This document shows, piece by piece, positions 1 to 6,612 of a stretch of 9,539 nucleotides of DNA. How positions within the stretch are numbered: position 1 is the first letter of the stretch; the number at the start of each line of letters is the position of its first letter. The translations under genes were made by a program, and so were the position numbers. Location of the stretch: positions 1 through 9,539 of the forward strand of contig JAVXAG010000071.1 in assembly GCA_036660615.1 (NCBI GenBank), read 5' to 3'. The notes below the pieces were generated by a model. The model ran no database searches. It worked only from the letters and a program-made list of their open reading frames with translations, and was not told the DNA's origin. The stretch comes from JAVXAG01 sp036660615. Lineage in GTDB: Bacteria; Bacillota; Clostridia; Peptostreptococcales; Anaerovoracaceae.

Positions 1-532
1 TCCTAAGTACTTTGTCGTTGAATTTTGCGCTAAACTTTGAAATAAGAGTAGAGATTCCAAGAAACCAAATACAGGAGGAACAGTTAACTCCTATTATAAA
101 TTTTGCGGCTTCTCCAGCGGGTAAAGTTGTTCTAAAAGCTCCAAGCATCATTGAACCGTCAATTAGTGCTTGAGGGTTGAACCAAGTTACTACACAGGCA
201 GTGGTTATGACCTTTAGTAAAGGAACATCGACTTTTGTGGAAGTATCCACAGTATCGTGAGCTCTGAGCAAACTAATACCAATCCAAATTACAATCAAAC
301 TACCAATAAATAAAATAGCTAGTTCGAGCCATTCTGAGGATTGCATTATTGCACCCATTCCAAAGAAACAGGCTAGAGCCAAAGTTATATCAAAAAAAAT
401 TACGATTAGAGCTGTCATATAGACTCTGCTCTTTTTTTGTGTCAGGGCAGTATTGATTACAAATAAATTTTGTAGTCCAATAGGTGCAACATATGCAAAT
501 CCAATTGTTAACCCTTGAATAAAGTACATCAT
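1..532 (-). CDS. LysE/ArgO-family amino-acid exporter, N-terminal 177 residues (partial at left edge)
   Basis: Predicted inner-membrane exporter of the LysE/RhtB/ArgO superfamily, which pumps basic or other amino acids out of the cell. The minus-strand reading frame is open from the ATG at 532 to the left edge with no stop, so the C-terminus lies outside the window; family members are about 200 residues, so only a short piece is missing. The start MMYFIQGLTIG is followed by APIGLQNLFVIN (near residues 16-27), the conserved glycine/proline/QN signature of the first helix. WFNPQALIDG, near residue 120, matches the family's NP...D motif. About five hydrophobic stretches are visible, at roughly residues 4-25, 38-60, 66-88, 106-125 and 145-165. 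A GGAGG ribosome site at 541-545 lies 8 nt from the first ATG. It is divergent from a MocR regulator, a common pairing in which the regulator controls the exporter. The substrate cannot be read from sequence. Confidence 0.9.
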   Translation of the reverse strand, partial: MMYFIQGLTIGFAYVAPIGLQNLFVINTALTQKKSRVYMTALIVIFFDITLALACFFGMGAIMQSSEWLELAILFIGSLIVIWIGISLLRAHDTVDTSTKVDVPLLKVITTACVVTWFNPQALIDGSMMLGAFRTTLPAGEAAKFIIGVNCSSCIWFLGISTLISKFSAKFNDKVLR

Positions 533-550
533 TATTATATCCTCCGTTAT

Positions 551-563
551 CTTATGGTATAAG
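551..563. repeat. Small inverted repeat at the exporter transcription start
   Basis: CTTAT-GGT-ATAAG has perfect 5-bp arms around a 3-bp centre and overlaps the exporter's -10 and expected start site. The minus strand across the centre reads ATACCA, which equals the half-site known for the MocR protein GabR. Short AT-rich palindromes are frequent, so this is only a possible operator. Confidence 0.3.
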
Positions 564-570
564 TATAACA
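562..570 (-). promoter_or_regulatory. Extended -10 promoter of the LysE-family gene
   Basis: On the minus strand TGTTATACT is an extended -10 element (TG-N-TATACT). No good -35 hexamer lies 16-18 bp upstream. The expected start near 554-556 gives a leader of about 22 nt that includes the GGAGG site. A strong extended -10 with a poor -35 fits a promoter that needs an activator, as often seen for targets of MocR regulators; that role is inference. Confidence 0.55.
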
Positions 571-588
571 TAGAAAGAACACAAATAA

Positions 589-628
589 ACCCACCAAAAC
601 TTGACTTTCATACCCAACCAAGTTTACA
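589..628. repeat. Degenerate direct repeat in the divergent control region, possible regulator site
   Basis: ACCCACCAAAACTTGAC (589-605) and ACCCAACCAAGTTTACA (612-628) share ACCCA-(A)-CCAA at a 23-bp offset, about two helical turns. The repeats cover the -35 and spacer of the mocR promoter. MocR regulators characteristically bind direct repeats next to their own divergent promoter, so this is a plausible autorepression site. The match is imperfect and protein binding is inferred. Confidence 0.4.
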
Positions 629-630
629 AT
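601..630 (+). promoter_or_regulatory. mocR promoter, TTGACT-18-TACAAT, placed for leaderless transcription
   Basis: TTGACT (601-606) and TACAAT (625-630) match the sigma-A hexamers at 5 of 6 positions each and are 18 bp apart. Transcription would begin about 7 nt after the -10, which is at the ATG at 637. A TTG codon at 601 is in frame with the downstream gene, but it is the first part of the -35 box and has no ribosome site, so it is unlikely to be a start codon. Confidence 0.65.
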
Positions 631-635
631 GTAAA
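623..635. promoter_or_regulatory. 13-bp perfect palindrome over the mocR -10 element
   Basis: TTTACA-A-TGTAAA is perfectly symmetric, contains the -10 hexamer and ends one base before the ATG. A protein bound here would block RNA polymerase directly. It differs from the direct repeats expected for MocR proteins, so a second, dimeric regulator could act here. No regulator is assigned. Confidence 0.4.
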
Positions 636-636
636 T

Positions 637-2088
637 ATGAACAAAAAAGAAATAAAAATAGATTGGAAACCAAATAAAAATTTGACTGTACCAATCTATC
701 GACAGATAGTCGAGTACATAAGCGATAAAATCGCCAAAGGCGATTGGATAATAGGAAATAAATTGCCGTCACAGAGAGCTATGTCGGTTGCTTTTGGTGT
801 AAATCGAAGCACAATAGTTTCGGCAACAGAGGAACTTATTTCATATGGAATACTGGAAAGTGACTTTGGCGGAGGAACCAGAGTGTGTAGTAACACTTGG
901 TCACTTTTGATGTCACAGCCACCTGATTGGAACAAATATATACAGTCAGGGCCATTTAAGGCAAACATGCCAACCATTCAGACAATCAACAAATTAGAAT
1001 TTGATCCCAGATATATTAGAATGGGTACAGGAGAACTTTCACCAGATCTGTATCCCAACCAATTAGTAGAAAAGATACTAAAGAAAATGCCTGGAAGAAT
1101 TCCGTCCTTAAACTACCTTGGAACTTTGGGTTTGCCAGAGTTGACAGAAGCCCTTGCAGAGAGACTAAAAATAGAACAGGGGATACAGGCAAAACCATCA
1201 AACATATTGATAACTTCCGGCTCATTGCAGGCGTTACAACTGATTTCAGTTTGTATGCTAGAGAGAGGTTCAAATGTTTACACAGAAGCACCTACATATT
1301 TGAAGTCATTGCAAATATTTCAGTCAGCAGGAATGAATTTGAATGGTATACCCATGGACAAAGAGGGTATAAAGTATTGGGATATAAAAAACGCAAAAGT
1401 AGAGTCGCTTTTGTACACTATTCCAACATATCAAAACCCAACAGGAACAGTTATGAGTCAAAAGAGAAGAAAAGAACTCTTTAATTTTTGCCAGAACCAA
1501 AGACTACCAATGGTTGAAGATAACGCCTATGGGGAACTTTGGTTAGAAGAAAAACCACCGGCAGCTATAAAAACCTATGACGAAAACGGAATGGTTCTAT
1601 ATCTTGGGACGATTTCCAAAACCATGGCACCGGGACTTAGAATAGGGTGGTGCGTTGGACCAGAGGCAGTAGTAGAAAGACTTGGCGATGTAAAAATGCA
1701 AGTTGACTATGGCGCAAGCTCAGTTTCCCAATGGATAATGACAGAACTTATTGAAAATGGTGACTTTGATATTTACCTACAAGATCTTAGAAAAAAACTA
1801 AAAATTAGACGAGACAATGCAATTGTAGCCTTGGAGAAAAACTTTGGAGATATGGCAACTTGGGAAAAACCAACAGGGGGCTTTTACATTTGGTTAAAAT
1901 TCAAAAAGAAGATACCAATAGACAAAGTCTTTAATGAGGCACTAAAACAAAACGTACTTTTTAATCCAGGAAATGTATATGACTATATGGAAAACCACGC
2001 AATTAGGATTTCATATGCATACGCAACACCAGAAGATTTGACTAAGGCGCTAGAGATATTAGCGACTATCGTGGAAAAATATAATTAG
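637..2088 (+). CDS. MocR-family transcriptional regulator (GntR winged helix fused to an aminotransferase-like domain)
   Basis: Predicted PLP-dependent DNA-binding regulator of 483 residues. An N-terminal GntR-type winged helix (about residues 10-85, with VPIYRQIVEYISDKI, LPSQRAMSVAFGVNRSTI and GGGTRV) is joined to a fold-type I aminotransferase domain (about 120-480). PLP-site features are visible: YTIPTYQNPTG, DNAYGEL and SKTMAPGLRIGW, with the Schiff-base lysine at K328. Such proteins sense an amino acid or PLP-linked metabolite rather than perform net transamination; the divergent LysE-type exporter suggests control of amino-acid efflux, which is inference. I chose ATG 637 over the in-frame TTG at 601 because the latter is the promoter -35 and the family's N-terminus begins shortly before the YRQI helix. 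There is no Shine-Dalgarno sequence, consistent with a leaderless message. The stop codon is 12 bp from dnaE, so the two are probably co-transcribed. Confidence 0.92.
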   Translation: MNKKEIKIDWKPNKNLTVPIYRQIVEYISDKIAKGDWIIGNKLPSQRAMSVAFGVNRSTIVSATEELISYGILESDFGGGTRVCSNTWSLLMSQPPDWNKYIQSGPFKANMPTIQTINKLEFDPRYIRMGTGELSPDLYPNQLVEKILKKMPGRIPSLNYLGTLGLPELTEALAERLKIEQGIQAKPSNILITSGSLQALQLISVCMLERGSNVYTEAPTYLKSLQIFQSAGMNLNGIPMDKEGIKYWDIKNAKVESLLYTIPTYQNPTGTVMSQKRRKELFNFCQNQRLPMVEDNAYGELWLEEKPPAAIKTYDENGMVLYLGTISKTMAPGLRIGWCVGPEAVVERLGDVKMQVDYGASSVSQWIMTELIENGDFDIYLQDLRKKLKIRRDNAIVALEKNFGDMATWEKPTGGFYIWLKFKKKIPIDKVFNEALKQNVLFNPGNVYDYMENHAIRISYAYATPEDLTKALEILATIVEKYN

Positions 2089-2100
2089 AGGGGGGAAAAC

Positions 2101-5100
2101 ATGGCATTTACACATTTACACGTACATACAGAATACAGTTTGCTTGATGGAGCAGCTAGAATAAAAGACGTAGTCGCTAGAGCAAAAGAGCTTGGAATGG
2201 ATTCCCTTGCCATTACTGACCATGGCGTAATGTTTGGAGTAGTGGACTTTTACAGAGAGTGTAAGAAACAGGGAATAAAGCCTATTATTGGTTGCGAAGT
2301 TTATACTGCGGCCAGAAATATGACAGACAAAGAAGTGGATAAGGACAAGTACCAAGGCCATTTGGTTTTGCTTGCAGAAAATGAAACAGGATATAAAAAT
2401 TTGATAAAAATAGTTTCCCAAGGTTTTATAACGGGCTACTATTACAAACCAAGAATAGATAAAAACATTTTGAGAGACCATAGCGAAGGGATAATATCAC
2501 TTTCGGCATGCCTTGCAGGAAACATTCAGCGAAAACTTGTAAATAGGGATTACGCAGGGGCAAAGCAAGAAGCGGAAGAACTAAATGAAATATTTGGAGC
2601 AGGGAATTTCTTCTTAGAATTACAGGATCAAGGGTTAGAGGAAGAACGTCAAATCAATCCCGACCTAGTAAAACTGTCAAAAGAATTGAACATACCAATG
2701 GTTGCCACAAACGATGTCCATTACGTTAGGCAAGAAGACGCGGAGGCTCACGATGTGCTTTTGGCTATCCAAACTGCAACGACTATTGACGACGAAAAAA
2801 GAATGAGATTTCCAAACGACCAGTTCTATCTAAAGAGCGAAGACGAGATGAAAAAGATATTTGCATATGCGCCGGAAGCCATTGAAAACACACATAAAAT
2901 TGCGGAAAGATGTTCCTTTGACTTTAAGTTTGGCGAATACCATTTGCCGGAGTTTACAGCTCCTTCGGGTATGAAAAATGACCAGTATTTGAGGCAGCTA
3001 TGTCAAAGAGGATTGGCAGAGAGATACACCGATGCTGATCAGGAAAAGCAAAAATCTTTGCAGGAAAGACTTGATTATGAATTGGGAGTCATTGAATCCA
3101 TGGGATACGTGGAATACTTTTTGATTGTTTGGGACTTTATTAACTATGCCAAAGAAAACAAAATTATGGTAGGCCCTGGCAGAGGTTCGGCAGCAGGAAG
3201 TCTAGTCGCATATTGTCTAAAAATTACAGATATTGATCCAATAAGATATAATTTGATATTTGAAAGATTTTTGAATCCAGAGAGAGTAAGTATGCCGGAT
3301 ATAGATATTGACTTTTGCATAGAAAGACGTGGAGAAGTAATAGACTACGTCATTGAAAAATATGGGAAAGACAAAGTTTCACAGATTATCACTTTTGGTA
3401 CGATGAAAGCAAAGGCAGCGGTGCGAGATGTTGGCAGAGCATTAAATGTAAGTTATTCGGATACTGATGCCATTGCAAAGGCAATACCTTTTGACAATAA
3501 AATGACTATCGACAAAGCCTTGGAAATGAACTCGGAACTGAGAATCAGATATGAAAATGAGGAGAATGTAAAAAAAGTTCTCGATATGGCAAAGGCCCTT
3601 GAGGGTATGCCAAGACATGCATCAACCCATGCAGCAGGAGTGGTAATTTCCAAAGAAAGCTTGGACGAATATGTTCCGTTATATATGGCGGATAAAGGCG
3701 TTTCGACTCAGTTTACAATGACAACCATTGAGGAACTAGGCCTGTTAAAGATGGACTTTTTGGGGCTGAGAAATCTGACTGTAATTAGAGATGCCCTTGA
3801 ATTAATAGAGCAAAATTATGGAGTAAATATAGATTTTGCAAAGATGGGATACGATGATCCAAAAGTTTATGAAATGATAGCCAGTGGAAATACCAGTGGT
3901 GTGTTTCAACTTGAAAGTGGTGGAATGACTCAGTTTATGAAGAACCTGAGACCTAACTGTTTCGAAGATGTTGTAGCGGGAATCTCACTTTATAGACCAG
4001 GTCCAATGGATTCAATTCCAAAATATATAGAGAATAAAAAAAATCCGTCAAAGATAAAATATGCAACTCCAAAACTTGCACCGATACTTGACGTTACTTA
4101 TGGTTGCCTAGTTTATCAAGAACAGGTAATGCAAATTGTTAGAGATTTAGGTGGCTACAGTTACGGCCGTTCAGACTTGGTTAGACGTGCTATGAGTAAA
4201 AAGAAAAAAGATGTAATGTTACAGGAAAAGGAATATTTCATTCATGGCAAAGACGACGAAAATGGCAACATAGAAATAATGGGTTGTGTAAGAAATGGGG
4301 TTTCTGAAAAGGCGGCGGAGGAAATATTTGAGGATATGATAACCTTTGCTGAATATGCTTTTAACAAATCTCATGCAGCTGCATATGCAGTAGTTGCTTA
4401 CGAAACAGGCTATCTAAAAGCTTTTTACTCAGTAGAGTTTATGGCGGCTTTGATGACATCGGTTATGGGTGATGCAAGGCAAATTGCCAGATATATTAGA
4501 AACTGTAAAGAGATGGGCATAGAAGTTTTGCCACCTTGTGTAAACAAAAGTAAGAAGAAATTTTCTGTTGACGATGGAAAAATCAGATTTGGTCTTTTGG
4601 GTGTAAAGAACGTTGGCGAAGGCGCTATTGATGCTATAATAAAAGCGCGGGAAGAAAAAGGCGCACCGTCTGATATTTTCCAATTTGTCAGCAATATAGA
4701 GATTAGCGAAATGAACAAAAAAGCCTTGGAAAGCCTTATAAAGGCAGGGGCTCTTGATTGTTTTAATGAAAATAGAGCGGCCCATTTAGCAGTTTATGAA
4801 AGTCTTGTTGAATCTGCCCAAAACAGTGCAAGAAAAAATATCGCTGGTCAAATGTCTCTATTCCAAATCAGTAGTGAAGAAATGAATGTTGGCGATGTGG
4901 CAGGAAAATTGCCTGATGTAAAAAACTTTAACAAAGACATTTTGTTAGCATTTGAAAAGGAAATGGTGGGCGTATACATTACGGATCACCCACTAAACGA
5001 ATACGCAGATAAAATCGAGAAGCTATCTACTGTTTCCAGTGACCAATTGGCTCACGCAGCAGAGGAAGTTGACACTACCATAAAAGATGGAATGTCGGTT

Positions 5101-5571
5101 ACAATGTGCGGAATGATTACTAGTAAAAAGAATCTTATCACGAAAAGCAATAAGATGATGGCATTTATAGATTTGGAAGATTTGGTTGGAACGGTTGAAG
5201 TTGTTGTATTTCCAAAGGTGTATGACAAATGTCAGGAGACTATTGTAGAAGACAAGGTTGTGGTGATTAAGGGAAAACTTAACTTCAAGGAGGAGGAGGC
5301 ACCAAAACTTTTGGCGGATTCCATTGTGGAACTCAAAAGGGTTGAAGATGCTATAACTATGAAGGTAAAGATTCCAAAGGACGTACCAGAAAAGCCAACT
5401 TTTGAGAAAATAGAGAAGATATTTTCGGAAAATACAGGGTTGATACCAGTATTAATCTATATGCAAAATGGAAGTATAATAAGGACAAAATCAGACATGT
5501 GTGTAAATGGCTCAGAAAAACTGGTGTCGGAGTTGACACAGTTGTTGGGTGAGGAAAATGTTAAGGTGTAG
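2101..5571 (+). CDS. dnaE: DNA polymerase III alpha subunit (DnaE)
   Basis: Replicative DNA polymerase of 1156 residues, the usual length for DnaE. Order of domains: PHP (about 4-210), C-family polymerase palm and thumb (about 280-560), fingers (about 560-790), helix-hairpin-helix region (about 795-885) and an OB fold (about 998-1075), followed by a C-terminal tail. Catalytic aspartates are D400 and D402 in PDIDIDFC and D552 in KMDFLGLRN; GPGRGSAAGS (358-367) is the nucleotide-binding loop. QMSLF (917-921) fits the internal sliding-clamp motif and lies where E. coli DnaE has its own. All nine PHP metal-ligand positions appear present (H7, H9, D16, H41, E66, H87, C137, D205, H207), unlike the degenerate E. 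coli domain. A GAGGGGGG ribosome site precedes the ATG. It is probably co-transcribed with mocR upstream. Whether a PolC also exists cannot be told here. Confidence 0.97.
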   Translation: MAFTHLHVHTEYSLLDGAARIKDVVARAKELGMDSLAITDHGVMFGVVDFYRECKKQGIKPIIGCEVYTAARNMTDKEVDKDKYQGHLVLLAENETGYKNLIKIVSQGFITGYYYKPRIDKNILRDHSEGIISLSACLAGNIQRKLVNRDYAGAKQEAEELNEIFGAGNFFLELQDQGLEEERQINPDLVKLSKELNIPMVATNDVHYVRQEDAEAHDVLLAIQTATTIDDEKRMRFPNDQFYLKSEDEMKKIFAYAPEAIENTHKIAERCSFDFKFGEYHLPEFTAPSGMKNDQYLRQLCQRGLAERYTDADQEKQKSLQERLDYELGVIESMGYVEYFLIVWDFINYAKENKIMVGPGRGSAAGSLVAYCLKITDIDPIRYNLIFERFLNPERVSMPDIDIDFCIERRGEVIDYVIEKYGKDKVSQIITFGTMKAKAAVRDVGRALNVSYSDTDAIAKAIPFDNKMTIDKALEMNSELRIRYENEENVKKVLDMAKALEGMPRHASTHAAGVVISKESLDEYVPLYMADKGVSTQFTMTTIEELGLLKMDFLGLRNLTVIRDALELIEQNYGVNIDFAKMGYDDPKVYEMIASGNTSGVFQLESGGMTQFMKNLRPNCFEDVVAGISLYRPGPMDSIPKYIENKKNPSKIKYATPKLAPILDVTYGCLVYQEQVMQIVRDLGGYSYGRSDLVRRAMSKKKKDVMLQEKEYFIHGKDDENGNIEIMGCVRNGVSEKAAEEIFEDMITFAEYAFNKSHAAAYAVVAYETGYLKAFYSVEFMAALMTSVMGDARQIARYIRNCKEMGIEVLPPCVNKSKKKFSVDDGKIRFGLLGVKNVGEGAIDAIIKAREEKGAPSDIFQFVSNIEISEMNKKALESLIKAGALDCFNENRAAHLAVYESLVESAQNSARKNIAGQMSLFQISSEEMNVGDVAGKLPDVKNFNKDILLAFEKEMVGVYITDHPLNEYADKIEKLSTVSSDQLAHAAEEVDTTIKDGMSVTMCGMITSKKNLITKSNKMMAFIDLEDLVGTVEVVVFPKVYDKCQETIVEDKVVVIKGKLNFKEEEAPKLLADSIVELKRVEDAITMKVKIPKDVPEKPTFEKIEKIFSENTGLIPVLIYMQNGSIIRTKSDMCVNGSEKLVSELTQLLGEENVKV

Positions 5572-5580
5572 GAAGCTGGA
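5571..5580 (+). repeat. Left copy of a short imperfect direct repeat flanking the ADP-ribosyltransferase cassette
   Basis: GGAAGCTGGA begins on the last base of the dnaE stop codon and matches GGAAGCCTGA at 6591-6600 at 8 of 10 positions. The pair brackets the three-gene cassette and may be a scar of its insertion between dnaE and pfkA. Both copies are purine-rich, so chance similarity is quite possible. Confidence 0.25.
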
Positions 5581-5640
5581 TATTTAAACTTGATAATTGC
5601 GAGACGAAAAGATTGATTGTATGATATTGGAGGGTGCTAT

Positions 5641-6132
5641 ATGATTGTTTATCATGGAAGTAATGTTATTGTTCCTCAGCCGAAATTGGTTCAACAAAAC
5701 CGTTACCTTGATTTTGGCTTTGGGTTTTACACTACTACAAACAAGGTTCAGGCAGTGGGATTTGCAGATAAAGTTACAAAACGACGCAAAGAGGGCGAAA
5801 AGTCTGTCAGCATTTATGAAATAGATGTAAATAAAGCTTTTGACCAATGCGAGATTTTACGTTTTGATAGGGCAGATGAGAGGTGGCTTGATTATGTATC
5901 AGGCAATCGTTCAGGCAACTATTCTGGTAAATCATATGATTTTATATTTGGTCCAGTAGCAAATGATGATGTTTATACGACATTTACCCTTTATACATCA
6001 GGGGTGTTAACAAAAGAGCAGACCTTAGAGGCTCTGAAAGTCAAGAAAATCTATAATCAGTTGGTATTATCATCTGAGAAGGCATTGTCGTATCTAAGAT
6101 TTGTCGGGACTGTTCCGCAGGAGGAAATGTAA
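5641..6132 (+). CDS. Predicted ADP-ribosyltransferase, DUF3990 type (candidate toxin)
   Basis: A 163-residue cytoplasmic protein without signal peptide or membrane segment. It carries the DUF3990 pattern, a family placed in the ADP-ribosyltransferase fold: YHGSN with H5, DFGFGFYTTT (24-33) with Y30, WLDYVSGNR (82-90), YDFIFGPVAND (99-109), and a C-terminal YNQLVLSSEKALSYLRF with Q140. By analogy, H5, Y30 and possibly Q140 would form an H-Y-Q version of the H-Y-E NAD+-binding triad; the third residue is my guess. The target (protein, nucleic acid or small molecule) is unknown. ATG 5641 has GGAGGG six bases upstream; an in-frame TTG at 5617 has none. It is the first gene of a three-gene cassette, and its stop overlaps the next start in TAATG. 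Only one of its eight arginine codons is AGA, unlike dnaE and pfkA. A toxin role is inferred from gene order and partner size. Confidence 0.8.
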   Translation: MIVYHGSNVIVPQPKLVQQNRYLDFGFGFYTTTNKVQAVGFADKVTKRRKEGEKSVSIYEIDVNKAFDQCEILRFDRADERWLDYVSGNRSGNYSGKSYDFIFGPVANDDVYTTFTLYTSGVLTKEQTLEALKVKKIYNQLVLSSEKALSYLRFVGTVPQEEM

Positions 6133-6371
6133 TGGATCAGAAAAAATTTGAAGCGGTTATGATTTTATTGGTGCCACAGGTTGTAAGTTTAATTATAGAG
6201 AACTATTCATGTGATGAAATTATGGCATCCAAAGAATTCTACCAATCCAAAGTATATGAGCTTTTGGAGGAAGAGGATACAAAGATTTGGCACTTTAGCC
6301 CTCTTACCTTATTTAATATGTTTGATGAGGAAAAGAAAACAGGGTCATTTGAATTTCCAGAGGAGGTTTGA
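6132..6371 (+). CDS. Small acidic protein of unknown function, partner of the ADP-ribosyltransferase
   Basis: A 79-residue protein of no family I can name with confidence. It is rich in glutamate and aspartate, with an N-terminal predicted helix (about 4-24, KKFEAVMILLVPQVVSLIIE) and a distinctive C-terminal part, TKIWHFSPLTLFNMFDEE followed by TGSFEFPEE. There are no cysteine pairs, signal peptide or catalytic motif; the hydrophobic stretch is short and amphipathic rather than a clear membrane segment. Translation is coupled to the upstream gene: its ATG shares one base with that gene's TAA, and AGGAGG lies at 6119-6124 inside that gene. Tight coupling, acidity and small size fit an antitoxin, chaperone or adaptor that binds the transferase. 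From memory, similar proteins recur beside DUF3990 and DUF3791 genes in Clostridia, but I cannot verify this here. Confidence 0.75.
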   Translation: MDQKKFEAVMILLVPQVVSLIIENYSCDEIMASKEFYQSKVYELLEEEDTKIWHFSPLTLFNMFDEEKKTGSFEFPEEV

Positions 6372-6373
6372 TT

Positions 6374-6586
6374 ATGAGCAGGGAAGGTAAATTTCTGATA
6401 TATTGTGTGGAGCAATACAAGTTTGAAAAAAAGTTGACTGGTAAAGAAGTTTCGGAATTATTCAGCCTTTACAAAATTTGGGAGTATATATATACATGCT
6501 TTGAAGCGTTGCATACTACTGGCGAAAAATATATCATAAGTGACATTGACTCATATATAGAATCTCGAATGTCATCGATTGATTAA
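6374..6586 (+). CDS. DUF3791-like small helical protein, third gene of the cassette
   Basis: A 70-residue protein whose sequence resembles the DUF3791 family: LIYCVEQYK near the N-terminus, LTGKEVSELFSLYKIWEYI in the middle, then EALHTTGEKYIISDIDSYI. It is probably all-helical and cytoplasmic, with no enzymatic motif. ATG 6374 is chosen because AGGAGG (6361-6366) lies seven bases upstream; an in-frame TTG at 6368 is too close to that site. It starts two bases after the stop of the preceding gene, so all three cassette genes are translated from one message. The family has no established activity that I know of. Its recurrent position beside DUF3990 transferases suggests it is an antitoxin or immunity partner, which is inference. 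Neither of its two arginine codons is AGA. Confidence 0.78.
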   Translation: MSREGKFLIYCVEQYKFEKKLTGKEVSELFSLYKIWEYIYTCFEALHTTGEKYIISDIDSYIESRMSSID

Positions 6587-6590
6587 TAGA

Positions 6591-6600
6591 GGAAGCCTGA
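6591..6600 (+). repeat. Right copy of the short imperfect direct repeat flanking the cassette
   Basis: GGAAGCCTGA lies between the cassette's last stop codon and the pfkA ribosome site. It matches the sequence just after dnaE (5571-5580) at 8 of 10 positions. If the cassette was inserted, the ancestral junction would have been the dnaE stop, one copy of this sequence, and then the pfkA ribosome site. Confidence 0.25.
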
Positions 6601-6612
6601 GGAGGAAGATAT

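Noticed and set aside
601..636. TTG start codon giving a MocR protein 12 residues longer
   Set aside because: It has no ribosome site, coincides with a 5-of-6 -35 box, and the extension lies outside the conserved winged-helix start. ATG 637 is preferred.
2038..2085. Internal promoter for dnaE (TTGACT at 2038 and TATAAT at 2080)
   Set aside because: The two hexamers are 36 bp apart, far beyond the 16-18 bp needed, and neither has a partner at proper spacing.
4425..4785. Overlapping minus-strand open frames inside dnaE, and similar frames inside mocR, pfkA and dinB
   Set aside because: They lie within well-supported genes on the other strand, lack ribosome sites and show no recognisable domains.
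5590..5625. Possible private promoter for the cassette (GATAAT at 5592-5597, or TTGCGA-17-TATGAT at 5597-5625)
   Set aside because: GATAAT has no usable -35. The second pair would start transcription inside the ribosome site. A perfect TTGACA at 5533-5538 has no -10 at proper spacing. Read-through from dnaE explains expression more simply, though a weak promoter is not excluded.
5617..5640. TTG start for the ADP-ribosyltransferase
   Set aside because: No Shine-Dalgarno precedes it, and the GGAGGG site at 5629-5634 is ideally spaced for ATG 5641, whose first residues (MIVYHG) match the family start.
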